Below, piece after piece: positions 1 to 6,044 of a DNA stretch of 10,777 nucleotides. The stretch is taken from the NCBI GenBank assembly GCA_022615475.1, contig JAKEGQ010000067.1, positions 1 to 10,777 on the forward strand, given 5' to 3'. This DNA comes from Candidatus Methylomirabilota bacterium (lineage in GTDB: Bacteria; Methylomirabilota; Methylomirabilia; Methylomirabilales; CSP1-5). The position numbers and the translations under genes were made by a program. The notes beneath the pieces were generated by a model. The model had not been told where the DNA came from and searched no databases. It saw only the letters and a list, made by a program, of their open reading frames with translations. Positions within the stretch are counted from its first letter, which is position 1. Every line of letters begins with the position of its first letter.

Positions 1-348
1 CGGGGCCTGGACCTGAGGCGCGTCGCGACAATGAACCGACTCGCCACCGGCGGCCTCATTCCGGACCTCACCATCCTCCTCGATCTCGATCCCCGCGAGG
101 GGCTCCGCCGGGTGAGGGAGCGTGGCCAGGTCCCACTGCCCGAGCCCTTCCTGGATCGCCTGGAGTCAGAGGCCCTGGAGTTCCACGACCGGGTGCGCGA
201 GGGGTATCTCCACCTCGCCCGAGAAGAACCTCATCGATTCCTCGTCGTCGATGCCACGCGCCAGCAAGAGACAGTCGCCAGAGAGATCTGGCAGCGGGTC
301 GAGCCACTGATCGGGAGCTGGGCCGTTCAAGGGGGAGGACGGTCGTGA
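1..348 (+). CDS. tmk: Thymidylate kinase, C-terminal part (5' end outside window)
   Basis: This frame is open from the first base and ends at TGA 346-348, giving the last 115 residues of thymidylate kinase, which phosphorylates dTMP to dTDP for dTTP synthesis in the cytoplasm. The segment GLDL...MNRLATGGLIPDLTILLDLDP is the family's conserved stretch: the helix preceding 'ATGGL-x-PDLT', then the strand ILLDLDP that leads to the Arg-rich LID region (R-R-V-R-E-R-G). The rest, with FHDRVREGYLHLA and a terminal VVDAT strand, matches the family's C-terminus. The P-loop and DRY/F motif would lie upstream and are not visible. The internal ATG at 31 is not the real start, because the conserved sequence continues upstream of it to the window edge. 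The last four bases (GTGA) overlap the GTG start of holB, indicating translational coupling. Confidence 0.9.
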   Translation, partial: RGLDLRRVATMNRLATGGLIPDLTILLDLDPREGLRRVRERGQVPLPEPFLDRLESEALEFHDRVREGYLHLAREEPHRFLVVDATRQQETVAREIWQRVEPLIGSWAVQGGGRS

Positions 349-1328
349 GTTTTTCCGGCATCCTCGGCCAGGGACGTGCGGTCTCGCTGCTCAAGCGGGC
401 AATCGAGACCGATCGCCTGCCGCATGCGCTCCTCTTCACCGGACTCAAAGGCGTTGGGCGGTGTCTGACGGCGATCACGGTTGCCAAGGCGCTCAACTGC
501 CTGGAGAGGGTCGAGGGCGATTGTTGTGACCGATGTCCCCCCTGTAACAAGATCGCCAAGAGCATTCACCCCGATGTCCATCTGATCACCCCGGAAGGCG
601 CCACCGTCAGGATCGATCAGATCCGCACCCTGACCCGCGAGGCCACGCTCAAGCCTTACGAGGGACGGGGAAAGGTCTTCATCCTGGATCAGGCCGAGAC
701 GATGACGGAACAGGCCCAGAATGCGCTGCTCAAGACCTTGGAAGAGCCCCCACAAGCCACCTTCCTGATCCTCATCGCCCCAGAGGCCTCGGCACTTCTT
801 CCCCCGATCGCTTCCCGCTGTAGCCAGATCCGATTCGCCCCCCTGCCCGAAGGGGCCATTGCCACCCGGCTCCGCGAGCAGGGATGTGAGGAGGGGGAGG
901 CCACCCTCCTGGCCAGCCTCGCTGGCGGCAGCCTCGGCCGCGCGCAAGAGCTGCGCAAGAGTCCGCTCGCAGATGTCTGGGATCTGGTGGGCCAGGCCTT
1001 TGCCCTTCCTCCTGGCAGGAGCGTCCCCATCCTCGACCTGACAGAGCGGATCCTCCGTCAGAAGGAGACCGTCCCTCTCTTCCTCGAGGCGCTCCTCGCA
1101 TGGTGCCGGGACCTCATGGTCTCAAAGGTCACGGGTCACCAGGAGCTCCTGGTCTATCGAAACCGAGCAGCGGCCCTGCGAGGCCAGAGTGAGGGCCTCG
1201 CGCTGAGACAGCTTCTGGCGATGTATCGCACGGTGAAGCAGACCCTGGACGGACTCGGACGATACGCGAACCCCCGGCTCAGCCTGGAGGCGATGTTCCT
1301 CACGCTCCGCGACCTTCAGGCCGCTTAG
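345..1328 (+). CDS. holB: DNA polymerase III delta' subunit
   Basis: Clamp-loader subunit of DNA polymerase III, acting with tau/gamma and delta to load the beta sliding clamp. The 327-residue product starts at GTG 345, overlapping tmk by GTGA. The N-terminal AAA+ module is clear: GQGRAVSLLKRAI (8-20), RLPHALLFTG (24-33), a P-loop remnant GLKGVGRC (33-40), and four zinc-module cysteines C52, C61, C64 and C67 in the usual C-x8-C-x2-C-x2-C spacing. A Walker-B-like VFILDQAETM lies at 111-120, LLKTLEEPP at 128-136, and the SRC motif at 157-159. The P-loop lacks the GK[ST] lysine and hydroxyl, as expected for delta', a non-hydrolysing subunit in E. coli. The presence of the zinc cysteines and SRC means dnaX is the only close alternative, but length, degenerate P-loop and the tmk neighbour favour holB. 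Confidence 0.9.
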   Translation: MSFSGILGQGRAVSLLKRAIETDRLPHALLFTGLKGVGRCLTAITVAKALNCLERVEGDCCDRCPPCNKIAKSIHPDVHLITPEGATVRIDQIRTLTREATLKPYEGRGKVFILDQAETMTEQAQNALLKTLEEPPQATFLILIAPEASALLPPIASRCSQIRFAPLPEGAIATRLREQGCEEGEATLLASLAGGSLGRAQELRKSPLADVWDLVGQAFALPPGRSVPILDLTERILRQKETVPLFLEALLAWCRDLMVSKVTGHQELLVYRNRAAALRGQSEGLALRQLLAMYRTVKQTLDGLGRYANPRLSLEAMFLTLRDLQAA

Positions 1329-1362
1329 ACGGATCTCTCCGCGTGGAGCGCCATCCAACTCG

Positions 1363-3264
1363 ATGAGTGAGCGGACCATCTACATCACCACCCCGATCTA
1401 TTACGTCAACGACGTCCCGCATCTCGGTCACGCCTATACGACTATCCTGGCCGACGCGCTCGCGCGGTTCAAGCGCTTCACAGGGCATCGCGTCTTCTTT
1501 CTTACGGGGACCGACGAACACGGGGACAAGATTGCACAGGCGGCCGCCAAGGCCGGTGAAGAACCGCAGGCGTATGCCGACCGGATCAGCGCCGCCTTCC
1601 GGGACACCTGGCGGGCCCTGAAGATCACGCATACCCGCTTCATCCGCACAACCGAGCCCTCCCACCAGCGAGTGGTTCAGGCCCTCCTGCAACGGATCCA
1701 CGACCGCGGGGAGATCTATCTCGGTGAATACGGCGGCCGGTACTGCTTCGGCTGCGAGCGCTTTTATGCCGAGCGAGAGCTCGAGGACGGCAAATGCCCC
1801 GATCATCAGGTTGAGCCCACCTTCATCAAGGAGCGAAATTATTTCTTTCGTATGAGCAGATACCAGGAGCGGCTGATCAAGCACCTCGAGGAACACCCCG
1901 GCTTCATCCGTCCCGAAGGGTACCGAAATGAGGTGTTGGCCTTTCTCCGGGAGCCCCTCGAAGACCTGTGCATCTCGCGTCCTGTCAGCCGCCTGAGATG
2001 GGGGATCCCGCTCCCCTTCGATCGCGACTATGTCACCTACGTCTGGTTTGATGCCCTGATCAATTACTTGAGCGGCCTCGGCTATCCGGACAGTGAAGAA
2101 TCGAAAATCTTCTGGCCCGAGGCCAATCACCTGATCGCCAAGGACATCGTCAAACCCCACGGCATTTACTGGCCCACCATGCTCTGGGCGGCCGAGATCC
2201 CCCTGTACCGCCATCTGCACGTGCACGGGTACTGGAAGGTGGAGTGGGGCAAGATGTCCAAGAGTCTCGGCAATGTGGTTCGGCCGCTGGACCTCACCGA
2301 GAAATACGGCCGGGACGCCCTCCGCTATTTCCTCCTGAGAGAGATGGTCTTCGGACTGGATGCCAGCTTCAGCGAAGACGCCTTGGTCAGCCGGCTGAAC
2401 TCCGACCTGGCCAATGATCTCGGCAACCTGCTGAGCCGCGTCTTGGCCATGATCGAGAAGTACATCAGCGGCAGGATCCCCCAACGGGTAAGCCCCGAAA
2501 GTCTCCAGGACCGCGCGCTGGTCCAGCAGGCCGAAGCCGCTCCGACGACCGTCACGGGCGCGGTGGATGAGCTTGCCTTCAACCGCGCGCTCGAGGCCCT
2601 GTGGGAGCTGGTGAATGCGGTCAACAAGTATATCGACAGCACCAAGCCCTGGGAGCTCAGCAAGAAGGACCCTCACACCCTGGAGCGGGTCTTGTACCAT
2701 GCCTGGGAGGCCTTGCGGATCGTGGGGCTCCTCGTCTCGCCCTTCCTGCCCGAGACCGGGCAGGCCATTACCGACCAATTGGGGATCCACGGAAATGTTG
2801 AGGCCATGCGGATCGAGCAGGCCGGATGGGGAAGCGGTCCCACCTCCGGTACGATCCGCAAGGGACCACCCCTCTTCCCCCGGGTAGAGGGGGGCTTTGC
2901 GGCGATTCGGGCCGAGGAGGAGGCCAACCCAACTATCCTCCAGATCAGCCTCGCGGAATTTCAGCGCCTCGACCTCAGAGTAGCCGAGATCGTGCGTGCC
3001 GAACCCGTCGCCGGCTCGAAAAAGCTCCTCAAACTCACCGTGCGTCTCGGCAAGGAGGAACGAACTCTGGTTGCGGGGCTGCAGGGGCACTACACTCCAG
3101 AGGCGCTCATCGGCAAGAAGGTGGCCGTCGTTGCCAATCTCAAGCCTGCGCGCATCCAGGGAATCGAATCGCAGGGGATGGCCCTGGCCGCCGAGGACGC
3201 CGAAGGGCGCATCGTCCTGCTCATCCCGGACAAGGATATTCCCCCCGGCTCCAAGATCCGGTAA
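1363..3264 (+). CDS. metG: Methionyl-tRNA synthetase with C-terminal tRNA-binding domain
   Basis: Charges tRNA-Met with methionine in the cytoplasm. The 633-residue protein has the class I signatures: HLGH (20-23, HIGH motif) inside PIYYVNDVPHLGHAYTT, and KMSKS (297-301). One zinc knot is visible in the connective peptide: C128-x2-C131 with C145-x2-H148 (GKCPDH), the single-knot layout of the Aquifex/Thermus-like MetG. An anticodon-binding helical domain covers about 350-480, with the conserved KPWEL at 428-432. Residues about 531-633 form a C-terminal EMAPII/Trbp111-like OB fold (LDLRVAEIV, VVANLKPARIQGIESQGMALAAED) that mediates dimerisation and tRNA binding. The motif normally GKDI-x-RFH reads AKDIVKPH (259-266), a substitution that looks unusual but lies in an otherwise intact gene. 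The start is ATG 1363, 34 bases after holB, with only a weak, distant GGAG (1345-1348). In many genomes tatD follows; here a convergent lipase gene does. Confidence 0.95.
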   Translation: MSERTIYITTPIYYVNDVPHLGHAYTTILADALARFKRFTGHRVFFLTGTDEHGDKIAQAAAKAGEEPQAYADRISAAFRDTWRALKITHTRFIRTTEPSHQRVVQALLQRIHDRGEIYLGEYGGRYCFGCERFYAERELEDGKCPDHQVEPTFIKERNYFFRMSRYQERLIKHLEEHPGFIRPEGYRNEVLAFLREPLEDLCISRPVSRLRWGIPLPFDRDYVTYVWFDALINYLSGLGYPDSEESKIFWPEANHLIAKDIVKPHGIYWPTMLWAAEIPLYRHLHVHGYWKVEWGKMSKSLGNVVRPLDLTEKYGRDALRYFLLREMVFGLDASFSEDALVSRLNSDLANDLGNLLSRVLAMIEKYISGRIPQRVSPESLQDRALVQQAEAAPTTVTGAVDELAFNRALEALWELVNAVNKYIDSTKPWELSKKDPHTLERVLYHAWEALRIVGLLVSPFLPETGQAITDQLGIHGNVEAMRIEQAGWGSGPTSGTIRKGPPLFPRVEGGFAAIRAEEEANPTILQISLAEFQRLDLRVAEIVRAEPVAGSKKLLKLTVRLGKEERTLVAGLQGHYTPEALIGKKVAVVANLKPARIQGIESQGMALAAEDAEGRIVLLIPDKDIPPGSKIR

Positions 3265-3305
3265 GCCCGGTTTGCCCTCACTCACCAATTTCTTGAAGAG
3301 CGCCT

Positions 3306-4370
3306 TCAGGGAGGGGTAAGGCCAGCGCACACCTGGACAGGATCCACTGGATCAGATGGGGGTTGGTGACCCACGACGGTTTTCAAGGCGGTACAGATCG
3401 TGGGCCAATGGTGAGGAAAGTTCGCATGCACCTCGCCCAGGACTCCGGGAACCCCGGCAATTTCGCGATTCGCGGCATCGGGCGCGTGACTGCGGGCAAG
3501 CCGACGCCCCAGACAATCCCCCGATTGTGTTGCGCCCCCTACAATGGCGTCCGCATTCCCCGCCGCGAAGAGGTTCACATACACGACACCGTCAGAACGG
3601 GTGGGACGGCTCTGGGGGGCCTCGTCGGAGTTGCTGTACGCAGCATTACAACTCTCCGAAAAGGGATGGTTGTTCAGGTCCGTGATCCAGGTGTCATCTC
3701 CGGGCTGGTTCGTCGTGAAGAGGGCGGGCGGCGCATGGAAGCACTGGCCGCATGGAGACAGCTGGCTTGCGGTGGTCGCCCTTCTGCCGCCGCACAGCTG
3801 CCGCCGCGCACGGTCGGGCTCGCTGGCATCGCCGCAGGTGAAGACCCCGCCAGCGCCATGGTTCGGGGCTGCTAGTGCAACGAACTCAGAAACCGTGATG
3901 GCGCCGCCCCGCCGGCTCCCCATCAGGTTCTTGAGGTAATAGCGACTACTCATCGCGCCCTGGCTGTACGCAATGATTCCCACGCGACCCCTCCGCTGAT
4001 AGGCCGGCATGTTGAGGATGCCGACCTGCTGCGCACCTCGACTATCAGGTCCCCCTTCGATGATCGCCAGAATGTCTTGGGCATCTTCCGTAATGCTGCG
4101 ACCATAATTCTCGGGGTGCGCGCTCCCGTGGACCGGCAGCTCCAAGTAAAACGCGTCAAGGGGAAGCTGCGGATTCGCCGCCAATGCGGCGGCGAACGAG
4201 GTCCCCCCGACAGTGTTAAACCACGACTCATTTGAGTCCCCGCTATGACCATGGACGAACAGCACCGGTACCCTAGGCGCTGCGCAACCACTCCCCAGCG
4301 CCCCTACGGCGACCACGCAGACCGTGACTACGAGCCGCCATCTCTTGCGTATCCGAACGAGCGCACCCAT
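3306..4370 (-). CDS. Secreted alpha/beta-hydrolase lipase, putative lipoprotein
   Basis: Predicted extracytoplasmic triacylglycerol lipase or esterase of 354 residues. The signal peptide is MGALVRIRKRW (positive n-region), a hydrophobic stretch 13-25, and the lipobox-like L-G-S-G-C29; the -3 residue is Gly, so lipidation is likely but imperfect. The hydrolase core follows: VLFVHGHSGDS (37-46, oxyanion-hole HG), nucleophile S136 in A-Y-S-Q-G (134-138; AxSxG rather than GxSxG, as in Bacillus-type lipases), then SRYYLKNL and LAAPNHGAG (167-175). D274 in GNADAIVGG and H315, H320 or H321 near EVHANFPHHW are candidates for the acid and base. Eight further cysteines (179, 193, 207, 210, 241, 286, 326, 348) suit disulfide bonds outside the cytoplasm. 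The start at 4370 is chosen over the ATG at 4424 because AGGGGGA (4378-4384) sits 7 bases upstream of it and the signal peptide then begins correctly. The gene is convergent with metG, 41 bases away, with no clear terminator between them. Substrate is unknown. Confidence 0.8.
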   Translation of the reverse strand: MGALVRIRKRWRLVVTVCVVAVGALGSGCAAPRVPVLFVHGHSGDSNESWFNTVGGTSFAAALAANPQLPLDAFYLELPVHGSAHPENYGRSITEDAQDILAIIEGGPDSRGAQQVGILNMPAYQRRGRVGIIAYSQGAMSSRYYLKNLMGSRRGGAITVSEFVALAAPNHGAGGVFTCGDASEPDRARRQLCGGRRATTASQLSPCGQCFHAPPALFTTNQPGDDTWITDLNNHPFSESCNAAYSNSDEAPQSRPTRSDGVVYVNLFAAGNADAIVGGATQSGDCLGRRLARSHAPDAANREIAGVPGVLGEVHANFPHHWPTICTALKTVVGHQPPSDPVDPVQVCAGLTPP

Positions 4371-4377
4371 ACGCGAT

Positions 4378-4384
4378 TCCCCCT
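4378..4384 (-). promoter_or_regulatory. Ribosome binding site of the lipase gene
   Basis: On the minus strand this reads AGGGGGA, 7 bases ahead of the ATG whose first base is 4370. The alternative ATG at 4424 has no comparable Shine-Dalgarno. This site decides the start of the lipase and so defines its signal peptide. Confidence 0.6.
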
Positions 4385-4449
4385 GCTGGCTTTCACCAGA
4401 GCCGCCCGCGACCGAGGCCGACATGCGTCACCGACAAAGGAATGGCGGG

Positions 4450-4478
4450 ATTATATCTCAAGGCCTCCGCCCTTTCCA
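4450..4478 (-). promoter_or_regulatory. Probable sigma70-type promoter of the lipase gene
   Basis: On the minus strand the region holds a perfect -10 hexamer TATAAT (4455 down to 4450) and TGGAAA (4478 down to 4473; four of six matches to TTGACA) with a 17-base spacer. The implied transcription start near 4443 leaves a leader of about 70 bases before the chosen start at 4370. Seen directly as sequence; promoter activity is inferred. Confidence 0.5.
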
Positions 4479-4483
4479 AAGGG
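4470..4483. repeat. Palindrome CCCTTTCCAAAGGG over the lipase -35
   Basis: A 14-base inverted repeat (6-base arms around CC) overlaps the -35 hexamer of the predicted lipase promoter, where a dimeric repressor would act. No T run follows on either strand, so it does not look like a terminator. Operator function is inference from position. Confidence 0.35.
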
Positions 4484-4554
4484 AAACCTGTCGAGGGGAC
4501 GGTGCCCCCCAGCAACTGCGATCGATTCGCTAACCATCCAGTGCTGGGCTCATC

Positions 4555-4569
4555 TTCTCAAATTGAGAA
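4555..4569. repeat. Small inverted repeat TTCTCA-AAT-TGAGAA
   Basis: Perfect 6-base arms around a 3-base centre, about 75 bases upstream of the lipase -35 and downstream of the small zinc-ribbon ORF on the minus strand. It could be a second regulator site; there is no T run to make it a good terminator. Weak, and could be chance. Confidence 0.25.
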
Positions 4570-4699
4570 ATTCTGCACGTCCCCTAACCGGCATCTCAGG
4601 GACGAGAGTCGCGAAAATCAGGAGCAGCTTTCGCGTGGGTTGCCCAAAAAGGATGCAGTGGCTTGGAATGATACAGGGCGGTGTGGAGGATAGGGTAGT

Positions 4700-4921
4700 T
4701 TACAGAGACGCGGGTTCGTGTTGCGCGAGCTTTGCGTGACAGCAAGGGCAGGCTTCGTGCAGATCTAACAAGCCGTTCAGCATGTAGGCGACCCATTGGA
4801 TCGGCTGAACCCAGATCTTACATGAAGTGCAGAATAGCATCTGCGTGAGCCCCCCTGTGCCACACTTCATCTTCATTGAGTAGTAGCAACCAGCGTGCCA
4901 ACCGAAGTTTCTTGGCTCCAA
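4700..4921 (-). CDS. Possible small zinc-ribbon protein, 73 residues
   Basis: I do not recognise this protein. It reads from TTG (4921-4919) to TAA (4702-4700). A GAGG lies 5 bases upstream of the TTG, which supports that start. The product has two cysteine pairs typical of a zinc ribbon: C-T-S-C at about 31-34 and C-P-C-C at about 58-61, separated by a fairly hydrophobic stretch (VQPIQWVAYMLNGLLDL). Two more cysteines lie at about 12 and 20. Arguments for a real gene are the paired cysteines, the Shine-Dalgarno and the absence of any competing gene on the other strand. Arguments against are the short length, the rare start codon and no known homolog to my memory. An alternative start is the ATG at residue 16, which lacks a Shine-Dalgarno. 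Confidence 0.4.
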   Translation of the reverse strand: MEPRNFGWHAGCYYSMKMKCGTGGLTQMLFCTSCKIWVQPIQWVAYMLNGLLDLHEACPCCHAKLAQHEPASL

Positions 4922-5215
4922 TTGCGCCTCACCGTGTTACACGAACGACAAGTGACCGTTGGTTCCTCTCTTTTCACCGCCAGGGATGCATGAATGGATC
5001 TTTTCCGACAAAGCACGCATGCAAGACGAGGACACTATCGCTGACCAGTTTATGAGCACTCGTCACGTCCCTCTCAGTGCCTTGTTCCTCCCACCAGGCT
5101 AGCCTCGGCACCAAATTGATTCTCTAAGGGGCTTCTTATGCATAATAAAAAGCTTTCATTCCAAATAGTTATACATATATTCGTAAAAGCAATGACATGG
5201 GTATGTATTATTGAT

Positions 5216-5245
5216 TTGACCGATACTACGTGGCTTGTTGAAAAT
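5216..5245 (+). promoter_or_regulatory. Candidate promoter of the metallo-hydrolase operon
   Basis: TTGACC (5216-5221; five of six matches to the -35 consensus) and GAAAAT (5240-5245; four of six to the -10) with an 18-base spacer, about 60 bases ahead of the ATG at 5304. Another -10-like hexamer TATTAT lies at 5206-5211 without a good -35. Weak evidence, but the site is in the AT-rich patch just upstream of the first gene of the operon. Confidence 0.25.
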
Positions 5246-5291
5246 GGCGGCAGAAGCGACACTGAATATCAGTGGCCACAATGGGGACGGA

Positions 5292-5298
5292 AGGAGGA
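5292..5298 (+). promoter_or_regulatory. Strong ribosome binding site that sets the start at 5304
   Basis: AGGAGGA lies 5 bases ahead of ATG 5304, near-perfect in sequence and spacing. It argues that translation begins at 5304, upstream of the in-frame TGA at 5361, and not at the GTG at 5385, whose nearest GGAGG (5364-5368) is about 16 bases away. Confidence 0.75.
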
Positions 5299-5303
5299 CC
5301 GCA

Positions 5304-6041
5304 ATGATCTTCAGGCAATTCCTCAGGCCGGAGACCGGCTGTGCTTCATACGTCTTCGGGTGAGGAGGAAAAAGCTCTGCGGCTGTGGTGGATCCACGGC
5401 AGGAGATCGATCAATATCTCGAGGCCAGCGAGAAGAGCCGAATGCGGGTCACGCATATCATCGAGACCCACATTCAGGCGGATCACCTCTCCGGCTGCCG
5501 CGAGCTGGCGGCAAAGACGGGCGCCCCTATTTACCTCCACGGGGCTGCGCAGGCGCATTTTCCTTTTCAACCGTTGAAAGATGGAGACGAGCTCGAGCTG
5601 GGTAACGTCAAGGTGCGCGTCCTCCACACGCCGGGTCATTCCCCTGACAGCATCTGCCTTCTCGTGACCGACAAGACCAGAGGTCCTGAACCCTGGCTCC
5701 TCTTGACCGGAGACACCCTCTTCGTCGGGGACGCCGGCCGCCCAGACCTCCACGGTCCCGAGGAGTCCAAGCGACTCGCCGAACAGCTCTACGACAGCCT
5801 GTTCCTCAAGCTTGCTCCGCTCGATGACGCGCTGGCGCTGTATCCGACCCACTTCGCCGGCTCGGCCTGCGGCCGCGCGATGAGCGGCAATCCCAGCTCC
5901 ACGCTGGGATTCGAGCGGCGGTTCAATCCGGCACTGAAGCCCCGGTCCAAGGCGGAATTCGTCCGGTTCATGCTCGAGAATCTTCCTCCGCAGCCCCCCG
6001 AGTTTGCCACCATCCGACGCAAGAATCGCGGCGAGATCTGA
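5304..6041 (+). CDS. MBL-fold hydrolase (persulfide dioxygenase-like) with in-frame TGA, candidate selenoprotein
   Basis: Metallo-beta-lactamase-fold enzyme resembling ETHE1/persulfide-dioxygenase and glyoxalase II-like proteins, which act on glutathione persulfide or thioesters. Read from ATG 5304 it has 245 residues. The N-terminus MIFRQFLRPETGCASYVFG, then TGA (5361-5363) as codon 20, then GGKSSAAVVDP, is continuous with the family pattern; from memory, relatives often have Cys at codon 20. Metal-site motifs: T-H56-I-Q58-A-D60-H61, H112 in TPGHSPDS, D137 in TGDTLFVGDAGRPD, H183 in PTHFAGSACG. By comparison with ETHE1 the mononuclear iron triad would be H56, H112 and D137; the second His of HxHxDH is Gln. 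The frame after the TGA is intact, including the C-terminal GNPSSTLGFERRFNPAL. If the TGA were a true stop, only a product from GTG 5385 lacking the first strands could form. Alternatives are selenocysteine, a nonsense pseudogene, or a base error. It heads a gene cluster, with the MFS gene 3 bases downstream. Confidence 0.8.
5376..5406 (+). promoter_or_regulatory. bSECIS-like hairpin downstream of the in-frame TGA
   Basis: The RNA can form a 7-bp upper stem, 5382-5388 with 5394-5400 (one G-U pair), closed by a 5-base loop UGGAU (5389-5393). Below it, after a G-A mismatch, are C5380-G5402, a G-G mismatch, and a 3-bp stem 5376-5378 with 5404-5406. There are 25 bases between the UGA and the loop, and a G is the second loop base. 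Both fit the general description of bacterial SECIS elements (loop about 16-37 bases from UGA, G in the first two loop positions). GC-rich coding sequence often folds, so this is supportive only. Confidence 0.4.
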
Positions 6042-6044
6042 GCC

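Larger units (their letters stand above)
4922..5303. other. Intergenic region with an AT-rich patch
   Basis: No convincing gene is seen. About 5120-5250 is strikingly AT-rich against its GC-rich surroundings and includes the 10-base palindrome TTATGCATAA (5136-5145), ATACATATAT and TATTAT runs. The open frames here (for example from ATG 5138) have no Shine-Dalgarno and run into the metallo-hydrolase gene out of frame. The patch most likely holds the promoter and regulatory sites of the downstream operon, or is a remnant of an insertion. No tRNA-like sequence was recognised. Confidence 0.5.

Noticed and set aside
465..560. Degenerate P-loop in HolB as a sign of a broken gene
   Set aside because: Delta' subunits normally lack a functional Walker A; zinc cysteines and the SRC motif are intact.
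3265..3305. Terminator between the convergent metG and lipase genes
   Set aside because: No hairpin followed by a T run is visible on either strand.
1300..3330. Long open frame (676 codons) on the minus strand opposite metG
   Set aside because: The plus strand encodes an unmistakable MetG with HLGH and KMSKS. The antisense frame has no recognisable motif and arises from codon bias in GC-rich DNA.
4422..4424. ATG at 4424 as the lipase start
   Set aside because: It has no Shine-Dalgarno and adds 18 residues before a good signal-peptide n-region; ATG 4370 has AGGGGGA at 7 bases.
4425..5303. tRNA, CRISPR array or insertion-sequence ends in the intergenic stretch
   Set aside because: No T-loop consensus, no regularly spaced repeats and no paired terminal inverted repeats with transposase coding were found.
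5361..5363. TGA read as Trp or Gly through a changed genetic code
   Set aside because: TGA ends tmk, the MBL gene itself, the MFS gene, chrA, the HAD gene and the lipase, so it is a normal stop in this genome.
5138..5605. Plus-strand open frame beginning in the AT-rich patch
   Set aside because: It has no Shine-Dalgarno and overlaps the MBL gene in another frame; its second half is a shadow of that gene.
5304..6041. Frameshift as the cause of the broken MBL reading frame
   Set aside because: The frame before and after the TGA is identical (81 bases from 5304 to 5385, a multiple of three), so no indel is needed.
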